Source: a virus
DNA length: 61,006 nt
Reading direction: 5' to 3' (one strand)
Virus record (IMG/VR): IMGVR_UViG_3300028809_000015
Location: 1 to 61,006 of that record
How positions within the stretch are numbered: position 1 is the stretch's first letter; every line of letters starts with the position of its first letter. The notes below the pieces were generated by a model. That model saw only the letters and a list, made by a program, of their open reading frames with translations, ran no database searches and was not told the origin of the DNA. Below, piece after piece: positions 7,062 to 15,187 of the stretch. Position numbers and translations under genes: made by a program.

Positions 7062-7938
7062 TCTGACCTCCTGCACCCTTGGCAGCAGAGCTGTCATCGA
7101 AATACGCCTCCTTCAGCTCACGGACGTGCTTGTTGATAAGCATGGCATCCGCAGGGAGGGCGTCGGCGGCGCGCTTGCGCCATGTTTCTGTCAATGCCGT
7201 TAGGCGGGCGTGAGTGACGACGTTGGATTCGCGCAGCTTTCCAGCGATCATGCCGAGCACTGAACCGCGTGCGCCGTCCAGTGTCGCATCGTCTTTCGGC
7301 ACGGCGCTTTCCAGTCCTACCAACCGCGCCACATTCCGCAGGCGCGTGGCGTTGAATTGCAGTTCGCCGTCGCCGTGTTCTGCTGCGTTGGCAGCAGTAG
7401 GTCTGCTACCCTGTTCAGCCACTTCCAGCAGGGCCGCGCGAAGCTGTTCCAGCGCCTTGTTGTAGCCGTCTGCAAACGCTTTTGCGGTATCTTCAGTGTG
7501 AATCCAGGGTGTCAGTTGGATATTCACCAGCATCACGCACGCTAGTGGCCCGGTGCCGCCAGACAAGCACACCCGCGCTTCCCTACCTGCGCGCAATGCC
7601 TTGGTGATGTGAACCGGCTCTTTCAGCGGTGTGATGCCCTGCAGCGCCAGCAGCAGGTCGGTGGTCGCGTCTGGCGCTTTCGGTTCTAGGCTGAACAGGT
7701 ATCGTATCCAGTCCTGCGCGCCGCCTTTTGTGAGGTGCATGTCCTGAATTGTCCAGTCAGGCCACAAGTCTTCAAAGCCAGACATTGCCAAGTGATTGCG
7801 CATCTGCTGCGTAGTCACTGATGTATTGCCGCCGTACATTGCAAGGAATGAACGCACGGCGCGGTTCTCGCCGTCATCGTCAATCAGGTCACGCTTCAGT
7901 TCTTCCGCCGATACCGGCGATACATTAGGGGTGGTCAT
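7054..7938 (-). CDS. Phage protein of unknown function (294 residues)
   Basis: A well-formed 294-residue protein with no recognised motif. The N-terminal part (RAVRSFLAMYGGNTSVTTQQ, MRNHLAMSGFEDLWPDW) looks like a helical DNA-binding or adaptor fold. The C-terminal part has long helices (LRNVARLVGLESAV, ARLTALTETWRKRAADAL). Packed between short early genes; function unknown. Confidence 0.75.
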   Translation of the reverse strand: MTTPNVSPVSAEELKRDLIDDDGENRAVRSFLAMYGGNTSVTTQQMRNHLAMSGFEDLWPDWTIQDMHLTKGGAQDWIRYLFSLEPKAPDATTDLLLALQGITPLKEPVHITKALRAGREARVCLSGGTGPLACVMLVNIQLTPWIHTEDTAKAFADGYNKALEQLRAALLEVAEQGSRPTAANAAEHGDGELQFNATRLRNVARLVGLESAVPKDDATLDGARGSVLGMIAGKLRESNVVTHARLTALTETWRKRAADALPADAMLINKHVRELKEAYFDDSSAAKGAGGQNG

Positions 7939-7941
7939 GCC

Positions 7942-8160
7942 TTAATCCTTCCACTCAACTTTGAATTTCAGGATGTCGTCGGCGATTTCCGACATTACGC
8001 AAGGCGCGTCGATAATTGAGTTATCGCTTTGATGGATTCCCTCGCCGGAAAAATTCTCATGCTTCACGTAGTAGGCAAGGACGCGATCAAAAATAGCCTG
8101 CTTGGTCGCCTCGTCGTCGTTGAATGTAACGCGCAAATTCGTGGTTTCGATGGTTTGCAT
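7942..8160 (-). CDS. Small acidic protein of unknown function
   Basis: A 72-residue protein from the second of two ATGs; AGGAGG lies four bases before it. Sequence LRVTFNDDEATKQAIFDRVL then YYVKHENFSGEGIHQSD suggests a compact alpha/beta fold. It overlaps the upstream gene's stop by one base. No family recognised. Confidence 0.7.
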   Translation of the reverse strand: MQTIETTNLRVTFNDDEATKQAIFDRVLAYYVKHENFSGEGIHQSDNSIIDAPCVMSEIADDILKFKVEWKD

Positions 8161-8726
8161 CATTCCTCCTGTTGTCCCGCCCCAGCGGAGGCGGATAGCT
8201 GGTTATCTGCGCTCTGTGCTGTATGGGCGGCAGGGGTGGAAAACTGCTCAAGCATCGGCAGCAGCGTGTATTCCAAAAACTGACGCGCACGGATCACGTG
8301 TTCGTAGTTTGTGATGTAGTCCCTGGTCGGGCACTTCTCGCCCACGATGGCAGCGGATATGTGCGTCGAAGTCAGTTCTTCAATTACCTGCTTGGCGGTA
8401 TCGATTGCTTCCGCAATTCCAGTCACTTCTCCAACCCGCGCTGTCTGCTCTGCCTGTACAGGATGGGCATTGGCTGCAATAGATTGATGACAAATGTGTT
8501 TGTCCGCCATTTCTGCTGGCTTTTGAGACGCAACGTTACTCGGCTCGGTATTGGCTGCGGAGAGCAAGGAGATGGCGCGATCTATCGCTGCAAGATCGTC
8601 ATCGCTAGGACGAGGCTTGCGCCCTCCGAATCCTTCAAACATGCCTTCTGCGCGATTTTGCAGTTCTACGTACTTACGGCCTGTTGTTAGCGCATCCAGT
8701 AGTGCTGCCTGTGTTGGGTTAGTCAT
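8160..8726 (-). CDS. Mosaic accessory protein of unknown function
   Basis: A 188-residue protein from ATG 8726 (AAGGAG eight bases upstream). The N-terminal helical part (AALLDALTTGRKYVELQNRA, DLAAIDRAISLLSAAN) is joined by a low-complexity linker to a C-terminal helical part (EAIDTAKQVIEELTSTHISA) and a polar tail. The linker style resembles the neighbouring modular proteins. Function unknown. Confidence 0.7.
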   Translation of the reverse strand: MTNPTQAALLDALTTGRKYVELQNRAEGMFEGFGGRKPRPSDDDLAAIDRAISLLSAANTEPSNVASQKPAEMADKHICHQSIAANAHPVQAEQTARVGEVTGIAEAIDTAKQVIEELTSTHISAAIVGEKCPTRDYITNYEHVIRARQFLEYTLLPMLEQFSTPAAHTAQSADNQLSASAGAGQQEE

Positions 8727-8895
8727 GGCTTGGCTCCTTTTTCTTAATTGCTCGAAGCGTTGCAACGGAAAAGAAAAGCGAAACTGCTAGCGATGGAATC
8801 ATCCGCCAATCGCGAGTCGCAATGCTATGCGCGCCAAGAACAAGGACGCCGACTATGCAAACCCACATGAGAAACTTCAATGCTGGAGTCTTCAT
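8719..8895 (-). CDS. Small two-helix membrane protein
   Basis: A 58-residue protein from ATG 8895, with GGGAGGGGGA upstream. Two hydrophobic segments (LMWVCIVGVLVLGAHSI and MIPSLAVSLFFSVATL) predict an inner-membrane hairpin with a basic, charged tail. It overlaps both neighbours. Function unknown; could influence the cell envelope during early infection. Confidence 0.7.
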   Translation of the reverse strand: MKTPALKFLMWVCIVGVLVLGAHSIATRDWRMIPSLAVSLFFSVATLRAIKKKEPSHD

Positions 8896-9278
8896 TCCCC
8901 CTCCCTTTGAGTAGAGGCGGCAATAGCGGCGTCCCATGCAGCATTGAAGAACCCTTCGGTGCCAATTGCGCCGCCTATATAGCTCTTGTATGCCTTGGTG
9001 AGCGCTTCCTGCTTTGCTTGCGCAATCTCGTGCTCATTCAGCATAGTCGGCTGCTCTACAGGTGCTTGCTGTAGTGCTGCGTCGATAGCTGCAATAGCCT
9101 CCAATGCGGTGTCTGGAACGTCGTAGAGCAAACGGCGCTGAACCAAGTCCTTCAGGTGTTCGTCGGATGTCTCGGCCAGCGCTTCGGTGAGACCATCGAT
9201 CTGCACAGCTTTAAAACAGCCGCAAATATGCTCTAGCGTCTCTCGCGCCATGCGCAGCGCATCGTGTTGTGTAGTCAT
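8892..9278 (-). CDS. Accessory protein of unknown function
   Basis: A 128-residue protein, largely helical. It has an N-terminal ALRMARETLEHICGCFKAVQ and a C-terminal TEGFFNAAWDAAIAAS, the latter a frequent ending of phage early accessory proteins. The ALEAIAAIDAALQQAP stretch resembles linker-module borders in nearby proteins. Function unknown. Confidence 0.7.
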   Translation of the reverse strand: MTTQHDALRMARETLEHICGCFKAVQIDGLTEALAETSDEHLKDLVQRRLLYDVPDTALEAIAAIDAALQQAPVEQPTMLNEHEIAQAKQEALTKAYKSYIGGAIGTEGFFNAAWDAAIAASTQREGE

Positions 9279-9279
9279 A

Positions 9280-9363
9280 TTAGTAAGGCAGGAACCGCCA
9301 AAAATGGTTGAGAATCAAGATAGCGATGATCAAGACACTAATCACTTCCCAAGGTCGTCTCAC
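9280..9363 (-). CDS. 27-residue membrane microprotein, GTG start
   Basis: The GTG start at 9363 overlaps the upstream stop (GTGA) and follows AAGGAG by six bases. The product VRRPWEVISVLIIAILILNH (first 20 residues) is a single hydrophobic helix with charged flanks, ending WRFLPY before the stop. It fills the gap between 9360 and 9278 almost exactly. It is too short for default gene callers. Function unknown. Confidence 0.65.
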   Translation of the reverse strand: MRRPWEVISVLIIAILILNHFWRFLPY

Positions 9364-9668
9364 GATTGCTCCTTCCCCGCCATTGCGCGGTCGATAGCTG
9401 CGCGTGGCGTATCAAACCAGTCGCTTTGTGCTTCGCCTGAATCAGGCCAATGGAGGCGGTAGCGCGTACCTGACTGCAAGGTTAGGTTTTCGATCTGGCA
9501 ACCCTCTTCAACCAGATAATCCAGACGTTCCGCATCCTTCCCGCCAGCGGCTTCTTTGATTGCCTGGCATTCATCTATGAAGGTCATAAATCGTTCTGCA
9601 TCTGACTCGCGTAGCGTGAAGCTGACAGGCGGCAATCCGTCTTCAAGATCAAAGTTCATTACTGGCAT
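9360..9668 (-). CDS. Accessory protein with shared C-terminal module
   Basis: A 102-residue protein from ATG 9668 with GGAG seven bases before it. Residues about 44-100 (GKDAERLDYLVEEGCQIENL, then WFDTPRAAIDRAM) repeat the C-terminal module of the protein at 4027-5052. The module is widespread in phage accessory proteins, role unknown. It overlaps the gene at 9659-11455 by ten bases. Confidence 0.75.
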   Translation of the reverse strand: MPVMNFDLEDGLPPVSFTLRESDAERFMTFIDECQAIKEAAGGKDAERLDYLVEEGCQIENLTLQSGTRYRLHWPDSGEAQSDWFDTPRAAIDRAMAGKEQS

Positions 9669-11455
9669 TTCGCATCTCCTTTGTCGGCTTCCGGCGCGGG
9701 TTCGGGGCGCTTGAGTTCAAGGATGGCTTTCTCGGCTTCTTTCGCAAACTGTGCAGCGGGGGAGTTCTCGTGTAAGAATGACCCGTTTTTTATGCGCTTT
9801 GCCGCCGCCTCAATCGCCGCATTCCACTCGCTCGGCTGCTGCGCATTTACCACTTCAGCAAGCAACTCGCATGCTTCCTCTGCCTTGAGTGCGCGTCGCA
9901 TCCAGTCATGTATTGTTTGTTCCGGCTGCTGCGCTGCTGGTGCTGAGATGCGGGAACACAGCATTTCATGTACAGAGAATCCGGGTTTTATGCTTCTTGC
10001 CTGCTCAGATGCTTTTTCCCTTGCCTCCTCCTCTGTTTCTGCATCACTGATGATGTGCAGGGTGAACGTATAGCCATGAATCCCGATGCTTGACTGGTTC
10101 AACTGGCATGCGACGGCAAACGTCGGACGTTCGCTTACTGCTGGCGCTGCTGGTGCTGAGAGAGCGCCTGTCTCAAGTTTCTTGATGCGGTCATACACCC
10201 ACGCTATCCCGTCACACAGACTACCTGTCGTGCCAATCTCTACGCCGCGTTCCGCCCGCTCTTTTTGGAACTGCTCCATGAGGTCGCAGGCATACATATA
10301 TGCATCGGCCTCGATATTCTCCGGCTGTGCTGGCGCTGCTGGCTGGGAGAGTAGAGCGCGGGCAAGCTGATAAGCAAAGTCGCTGGCTAGTTCATCTTGA
10401 ATGTAGCGCGTGAACGTGCGATCCATGAAATGCTCCAGCATGTATCGGATCAGGTAGTTCCGCGCCGAAGTTGTGTCCGCGATTCGCTCATCACTCACTG
10501 CCACCACAGGCTGAGATGATGGGAACTCTGCGCCTTGATAAAATGCCATCAGCGTCAGTGCGCCATTCTCAACCCCTGGCAACCCACTACGGGCCGCTTT
10601 TTGCAGCCAGCCGTAGACCTCTGCTATGTCATCTACAGGCTGAGAGCGGGCAAGCAGGGCACGGGCGAAGCCGATCAGCCCTTCAGCCTTAAACTCGTAC
10701 TTCTGGCCCCCACCAACATCGAAGGCAATCGCCATCTTCTTGATTTCCGCATCCGTTAGCGGCGCTGTCTGTTCGGAATCTACATGTTGGGGCGTTCTTG
10801 CAAACACCTCTTTTTGGACGAGTTCGGCGAACACATACAGCTTTTCAAGTTGGCTTCCATCTGGATGTAACGTGGAGACGCCAGCGGTTTGCATCAGCAC
10901 ATCGACGACACGCTCTGGGAGCGGCGACGGCACTGCCTGTGTTACTTGCTGGAGGGCGGCTTTCTTTTGGCGCATTCCAAGCTCGTAACCGGAGCTATGC
11001 GCCTTCAGCACATCAACAACCGAATATTCCTTATCCGTCGCTGTCTGTGCTGGTTGGAGGGCGGCGATGTCGGATCGCAGAGATTCCCGAATCTCCTGCA
11101 TAACGTCATCGTCTATGCCGTCGAATATTCCTCGCCGGTCGGCCAGATTTTCCATTACCGCATCAACGATCCGCTCATCCACTTCGCCAGATACCGGCTG
11201 TTCGGCGGTATCGCTTTTGCATTCGCAGAGCGGCACCCACTCGTAGCCATTGATTAGCGGGGCTGTCGGCTTGGCGCGCATTGGCGTTACATCTGACAAG
11301 CTCCCGTTGGGGCTGCGAGCGGCCCATGCCTCCGGCGGCGCTTGCTTGGCTGCGAGTAGTTCAATAAACCGCTCGAAGAAAGCGGCATTTGCTTCTGGCA
11401 TTGGGTGTCCGGCTTCTTTCGCCAGCCGCAGCACTTCGTCTTTATCTGTGGTCAT
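9659..11455 (-). CDS. Large multi-module accessory protein (598 residues)
   Basis: Starts at ATG 11455 with GAGGG upstream. The chain looks like several short phage modules strung together by A/P/Q-rich linkers: DEVLRLAKEAGHPMPEANAA, then WVPLCECKSDTAEQPVSGEV, then VYGWLQKAARSGLPGVENGA, then YMYACDLMEQFQKERAERGV, then IHGYTFTLHIISDAETEEEA, then TIHDWMRRALKAEEACELLA. Linkers such as SQPAAPAQPEN, LSAPAAPAVSE and SAPAAQQPEQ separate them. No enzymatic motif is seen. It appears to be a fusion of elements that exist as separate small genes elsewhere. Confidence 0.75.
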   Translation of the reverse strand: MTTDKDEVLRLAKEAGHPMPEANAAFFERFIELLAAKQAPPEAWAARSPNGSLSDVTPMRAKPTAPLINGYEWVPLCECKSDTAEQPVSGEVDERIVDAVMENLADRRGIFDGIDDDVMQEIRESLRSDIAALQPAQTATDKEYSVVDVLKAHSSGYELGMRQKKAALQQVTQAVPSPLPERVVDVLMQTAGVSTLHPDGSQLEKLYVFAELVQKEVFARTPQHVDSEQTAPLTDAEIKKMAIAFDVGGGQKYEFKAEGLIGFARALLARSQPVDDIAEVYGWLQKAARSGLPGVENGALTLMAFYQGAEFPSSQPVVAVSDERIADTTSARNYLIRYMLEHFMDRTFTRYIQDELASDFAYQLARALLSQPAAPAQPENIEADAYMYACDLMEQFQKERAERGVEIGTTGSLCDGIAWVYDRIKKLETGALSAPAAPAVSERPTFAVACQLNQSSIGIHGYTFTLHIISDAETEEEAREKASEQARSIKPGFSVHEMLCSRISAPAAQQPEQTIHDWMRRALKAEEACELLAEVVNAQQPSEWNAAIEAAAKRIKNGSFLHENSPAAQFAKEAEKAILELKRPEPAPEADKGDAKCQ

Positions 11456-11463
11456 AAATACCC

Positions 11464-11592
11464 TCACTTTTTCGTTTCAGCAGCCCGCTGTATCGCCCTG
11501 CAAAATGATTCCCAGCGCCCAAGGTGCAGAACCATAATGTGGCCGGTGCGGTAGTGCCTGTACCAGCCAATGAACGATTTGAGCTTGTGCAT
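11464..11592 (-). CDS. 42-residue basic protein
   Basis: Lies between SSB and the large modular gene, from ATG 11592 with AGG upstream to a stop at 11464. The sequence MHKLKSFIGWYRHYRTGHIM then WESFCRAIQRAAETKK is strongly basic and fits a recurrent phage pattern (W-Y-x-H-Y-R near the start, F-x-x-A near the end). Function unknown; possibly nucleic-acid binding. Confidence 0.65.
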   Translation of the reverse strand: MHKLKSFIGWYRHYRTGHIMVLHLGRWESFCRAIQRAAETKK

Positions 11593-11603
11593 TTAGTTGC
11601 CTG

Positions 11604-12083
11604 TCAGAAAGGAATATCGTCATCCATGTCGCTGAAGTTCGGCGCTGGCTTGCTCCCGCCTTTGGCATTTCGGTAGTCTTCGCCAGACGCTTGGCGCGGC
11701 GCCGGGGCGCTTCCATGATCGTCATCACTTGGATTGGCGTTGCCGCCTTGTTTCCCGCCTAACATTTGCATGGTGTCCGCGATGATCTCGGTCGTGTAGC
11801 GCTCGGTACCATCCTTATCCGTCCATTTACGCGTCTGCAAACGGCCCTCGACGTAGACCTGCGAACCTTTTTTCAGGTACTGGCCGGCAATCTCCGCTAA
11901 CTTGCGGTAAAAGGTGATGCGATGCCATTCCGTCAATTCCTTCTTCTCGCCAGTCGCTTTGTCTTTCCAGCTTTCAGTAGTTGCAACTGTGATATTGGTG
12001 ACGGCCTCGCCATTCGGCATGTAGCGCGTCTCCGGGTCCCGCCCGAGGTTGCCGACGATGATGACTTTGTTGACTGATGCCAT
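11604..12083 (-). CDS. ssb: Single-stranded DNA-binding protein
   Basis: A 159-residue SSB. The OB-fold occupies about residues 1-110 ([20 protein letters not shown], then [20 protein letters not shown], then [12 protein letters not shown]). A glycine- and polar-rich linker follows, then the acidic tip DMDDDIPF that recruits repair and replication proteins. It lies in the recombination block with the exonuclease, so it probably protects ssDNA made during recombination and replication. Confidence 0.95.
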   Translation of the reverse strand: MASVNKVIIVGNLGRDPETRYMPNGEAVTNITVATTESWKDKATGEKKELTEWHRITFYRKLAEIAGQYLKKGSQVYVEGRLQTRKWTDKDGTERYTTEIIADTMQMLGGKQGGNANPSDDDHGSAPAPRQASGEDYRNAKGGSKPAPNFSDMDDDIPF

Positions 12084-12092
12084 GACTAATCC

Positions 12093-13145
12093 TTAGTAAT
12101 TAACTTGAATCGCAGGCACCTTGCCGGATGCGATTAGGGTGATGCACTGGATTCCGCATTCTTCGCTGATGCCGCCAGCGATAAGTGCGGCAAGCGCGGC
12201 TCGGTTAATCTTTTTCTTGTGAGCGGTGTTCGCTTCGCGCTTAGCCTGGGCCTCTGCTTCTGCTCTCGCCTGTGCAGCAACGCGGTCCTTCTCGTCTTGA
12301 ATGGCGCGCTGCTTGTCCGCTTCTGCTTTGGCGGCAGCTTCTTTCGCGTCGTCAATAGCCTTTCGTTCCGTCTGGATGCGGCTGATCTCCGCACGTTCTA
12401 TCTGGAGTTTCAGCTCAAGTTCCTTGCGCTCGGCGTCTTCGCGCTGCTGATTGGCCTTGGCTTCGGCGGCGGCAATCGCTTGCGCTGCTTTCTGTGCTTC
12501 GGCGGCTGCGCGTTGCTCGGCTTCAACACGGGCCTTTTCAGCAGCAGCGGCTGCAATGGCGGCATCACGGTCGGCTTGTGCGCGGGCTTCGGCTTCGGCG
12601 CGGAGGCGAGCCAGCTCGGCGGCTTCGGCCTCGCGCTTCTCGTAAGCAGCCAAATCAGTACGCAGTTGAGCAAGCGCGGCATCCTTTGCCTTGGAGGCTG
12701 GCACCGCAAATTCTTGCCATGAGTCGTCAATCGCAATGCCTTCAATCTTGGCGATTTCGTCCTTCACAGACTGCACGGTGTCATCGATAGATAAGTGCCC
12801 AGCGAAAGCAAGGAGTCGCAATTCCAGTGCGGCAATTCTGTCTTTCTCGCGCTGCTCAATCTCGTCGAGTTTTGCCTGGTGCACGACAATCATTGCCTCG
12901 ATGCGGGCATTGATGGCGCGACCAATGCGCAATGATTCCTCTTTTGCTTCCTTGCGAGTGCGCTCCAAGGCTCCTTTGGTTAGCCGCAGCGTATTCACGT
13001 GGCTGCGCGCTTCTTTGTTGCCCTTCTTGCTTTCGTAATCGAAGGCGAGGGCGGCATTGTCTTTTTCGAGTTGCGCAAGTTGCGCGTAAAAAGGCTGGTA
13101 TTCAGCAACGGCGCTTTTTGGTGCGTCTAAAAGTTCGGTTGTCAT
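12093..13145 (-). CDS. Coiled-coil protein of the recombination block
   Basis: A 350-residue protein. Residues about 60-310 are an Ala/Glu/Arg-rich coiled coil. The C-terminus KKINRAALAALIAGGISEEC followed by ITLIASGKVPAIQVNY is a conserved ending found in phage proteins located beside exonuclease/annealing genes. It lies between the exonuclease and SSB with a four-base overlap. A role in the recombination system is inferred from position. Confidence 0.8.
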   Translation of the reverse strand: MTTELLDAPKSAVAEYQPFYAQLAQLEKDNAALAFDYESKKGNKEARSHVNTLRLTKGALERTRKEAKEESLRIGRAINARIEAMIVVHQAKLDEIEQREKDRIAALELRLLAFAGHLSIDDTVQSVKDEIAKIEGIAIDDSWQEFAVPASKAKDAALAQLRTDLAAYEKREAEAAELARLRAEAEARAQADRDAAIAAAAAEKARVEAEQRAAAEAQKAAQAIAAAEAKANQQREDAERKELELKLQIERAEISRIQTERKAIDDAKEAAAKAEADKQRAIQDEKDRVAAQARAEAEAQAKREANTAHKKKINRAALAALIAGGISEECGIQCITLIASGKVPAIQVNY

Positions 13146-13798
13146 GCCGCCTCCCTCATTGAAAACAGTGCGCGGTAGGTTTCGACGCGACGGTCAAATG
13201 CAAGAAGCTGCTCGACCATTGCATCAATGAAGTTGTCATCTCGCTCAATCCGCTTGATGAACAGATCCTTATCGACTGGGGCAAGATCCGGAACGTACAT
13301 GATGAAGTCCAGCCACTTGCGTCCAGTCAGCCACATGCCGCCCTGAATCTGGTGGATATACTCGGAGACGTCGCCTGTCTTCCACATCTGGGCGATCTTG
13401 AAGCCATCGATAGGGCACTTGATCTCGATTAGTCCGTCATCGCCAACGAAGCCATCTGTGCTGTAGCCGAACTTGCGATCATCGGTCAGGACAATCCCTG
13501 ATTCGGCCGCCAGCATCTCGGTCTTTGCTTCGTACCCCATACGTGCTTTCGGCTCCAAGTCGTGGCCGCGGGCAAGAATGGCGGCCCTCGGCGGGATGCC
13601 GTAGGGTTTGCCGCTGACACGTTCGATTGCCTTGTCACAGGCGTAGCGATCGGATGCGTCGGTCGGGTCGCCGGCCTTCTTGCTGCCAGAGGTGCGGGTC
13701 AGCTTGGAGATTGCGACCTCGTATTCCGAAGCGGTAATCACGCCTGCGCGTGCTTCGAACCATTGGGGCGTGCCTTGTTGGCATTCGATCATGATCAT
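13142..13798 (-). CDS. YqaJ-type viral recombinase (lambda exonuclease-like)
   Basis: A 218-residue protein from ATG 13798 (AGGAGG six bases upstream; overlaps upstream stop). N-terminal GTPQWFEARAGVITASE matches the YqaJ/lambda exonuclease start. GYSTDGFVGDDGLIEIKCPI carries the D...E-x-K nuclease core of the PD-(D/E)xK fold. IHQIQGGMWLTGRKWLDFI is the usual Q-helix region. Such enzymes resect 5' strands at dsDNA ends and pair with an annealing protein; the gene upstream is the natural partner. Confidence 0.9.
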   Translation of the reverse strand: MIMIECQQGTPQWFEARAGVITASEYEVAISKLTRTSGSKKAGDPTDASDRYACDKAIERVSGKPYGIPPRAAILARGHDLEPKARMGYEAKTEMLAAESGIVLTDDRKFGYSTDGFVGDDGLIEIKCPIDGFKIAQMWKTGDVSEYIHQIQGGMWLTGRKWLDFIMYVPDLAPVDKDLFIKRIERDDNFIDAMVEQLLAFDRRVETYRALFSMREAA

Positions 13799-14802
13799 TG
13801 CTTGCCTCCTGCCGCACGAGCATTCAGGCGAGCGAAAACGCCTTCCAGCTTGTTGATGTTGTCCTTGGTTGCCTTGGAGAGTGAACCCCATGCTGAGTTG
13901 AAGGCTTCGGTGCCTTCGTCAGCGGCGGCTTCGAGGTCTGCGATCAGGCCTTCCAGTTCCGGCGGAATGGCGACAGGACTCTCCGGTGCGGATGCAGATT
14001 TGAATTCCGCTCCCTTGGCGGTTACGGCAGCCTTGAAAGCATTGGACGCAGCCACATCCTTGGCGGCGTTAATTTCTTTTACGCCAGCCTTCCAGACCGC
14101 GGAGAGTTCTTCCGCATTGGTGGCCTTGTTTGCTTCACCGACCCACTTCAGCGCAAGATGGGTGAGGACGGGTTCGCCGCCCTTACTTTCATGGTCACGC
14201 AGTTCTTCCGGCAGGTCTTCGATGTCCTGCGTGAAAATGTCAGATGCGGCTGTCACATTGAGCGTCATCGCGATCATGGCGCGCTTGCAGGCCATCTTCA
14301 GTACTGTATTGGCAAGGTCTGCGGCTTCGGTGCGGACCTGCGTTTTCTTCTCTACGTTGCCTTTGTATTTCGCGAACTTGAGGCGGCGCATGTGTTCTGG
14401 CGTCAGGTCGAATTCCTCAGTGCATACAGCGCCGCGCCATTTGTACTTTTCCTCGCCTGACGAGCACTCGCCAACGCCTTCGCCAAGCACGATGCCAGTT
14501 GTTTGGTGCCTACCTACGCAGGTCACGCGATAACGGGCGATGTCTGCGGTGGAAAGATCTTCAATCTTGTATTCCTGCGCCACGCGGAAAGTCACGCATA
14601 ACACTTCTGCACCCGGCTTGTACAAGGTTGGTTTTGGCGTACCGGGGATGGTGCCGTAGTGGGTATCCCTCTTCATGATGCCCTGCATAACCTCTTGAAC
14701 CAGGTTCACGCGCTGGCGAATCTCGACAGCTGAGAATCGATGCGTCTCTCCTGCTACAATCCCGGCGCTTTCACGGCGCGGCATTTCAATAACGTCATTC
14801 AT
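13795..14802 (-). CDS. Candidate ssDNA-annealing partner of the exonuclease
   Basis: A 335-residue protein. The segment MKRDTHYGTIPGTPKPTLYK then PGAEVLCVTFRVAQEYKIE is a recognisable phage-conserved pattern without a clear assigned name. ADLANTVLKMACKRAMIAMT resembles the helical part of recombination mediators that carry K-R-A contacts. The C-terminal third is helical and probably flexible. It is coupled (ATGA) to the YqaJ-type exonuclease, the position normally held by RecT, Beta or Erf. No sequence similarity to those is evident by eye. Confidence 0.7.
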   Translation of the reverse strand: MNDVIEMPRRESAGIVAGETHRFSAVEIRQRVNLVQEVMQGIMKRDTHYGTIPGTPKPTLYKPGAEVLCVTFRVAQEYKIEDLSTADIARYRVTCVGRHQTTGIVLGEGVGECSSGEEKYKWRGAVCTEEFDLTPEHMRRLKFAKYKGNVEKKTQVRTEAADLANTVLKMACKRAMIAMTLNVTAASDIFTQDIEDLPEELRDHESKGGEPVLTHLALKWVGEANKATNAEELSAVWKAGVKEINAAKDVAASNAFKAAVTAKGAEFKSASAPESPVAIPPELEGLIADLEAAADEGTEAFNSAWGSLSKATKDNINKLEGVFARLNARAAGGKQ

Positions 14803-14885
14803 TACTTTCTCCCTTTCAATCTCTTAACCACCCGCCGCCACACCCTCAACAGCCGCCCAACTCGGCAAGTAGGCAAGCGGGTCAT
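14802..14885 (-). CDS. 27-residue highly basic microprotein
   Basis: ATG 14885 overlaps the upstream stop as TGATG and the stop TAA overlaps the next start as TAATG, so the frame fills the gap exactly. The product begins MTRLPTCRVGRLLRVWRRVV and has eleven Arg/Lys in 27 residues. The end-to-end coupling is the main support; no independent ribosome site. Function unknown; an RNA- or DNA-binding peptide is possible. Confidence 0.5.
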   Translation of the reverse strand: MTRLPTCRVGRLLRVWRRVVKRLKGRK

Positions 14886-15097
14886 CACATCCGCGCTAGT
14901 TGGCTGATCCTTGATGCAAGCCTGACTTGCCGCTCGTGCTCGTGCCTCTCTTCGGCCCGCAATTGCTTCTGCTGCATTTGGAGTACTTCAACGTTGCGCG
15001 TTGACTGCTTTCTCTGTCGATCCAGCCACCAAATTAGTGGGCGTTTTACGGACATGAGCAATAGAGCGGGCAGGGTGATTTGGGTTGATTGGTTCAT
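14885..15097 (-). CDS. Small membrane-anchored or coiled-coil protein
   Basis: A 70-residue protein from ATG 15097 with GGAG upstream. It has a short hydrophobic start (ITLPALLLMSV) followed by a long charged helix (RKQSTRNVEVLQMQQKQLRA). No family recognised. The 90-bp gap above it (15098-15187) holds only a possible 19-codon frame from 15191 that overlaps the upstream stop; I do not call it. Confidence 0.65.
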   Translation of the reverse strand: MNQSTQITLPALLLMSVKRPLIWWLDRQRKQSTRNVEVLQMQQKQLRAEERHEHERQVRLASRISQLARM

Positions 15098-15187
15098 TGT
15101 TTTCTCCGGTTTTATTTACGTGGCCGATGCCTCAAACTGCCGACATCAACCTCCCCATCGAGGCAAAAAGTAGGGCGGCTGGAATGA

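Noticed and set aside
12219-12722. 167-codon plus-strand frame opposite the coiled-coil gene
   Set aside because: It arises from the Ala/Glu/Arg repeats of the minus-strand gene read backwards (Cys/Gly/Leu-rich), with no ribosome site.
13562-14533. 323-codon plus-strand frame across the exonuclease and annealing genes
   Set aside because: It covers two coupled minus-strand genes with clear motifs; Ser/Ala/Arg-rich translation is typical of an antisense shadow.
15098-15187. 19-codon frame starting at 15191 with an ATGA overlap
   Set aside because: Coupled start but too short and without conservation evidence; not called.
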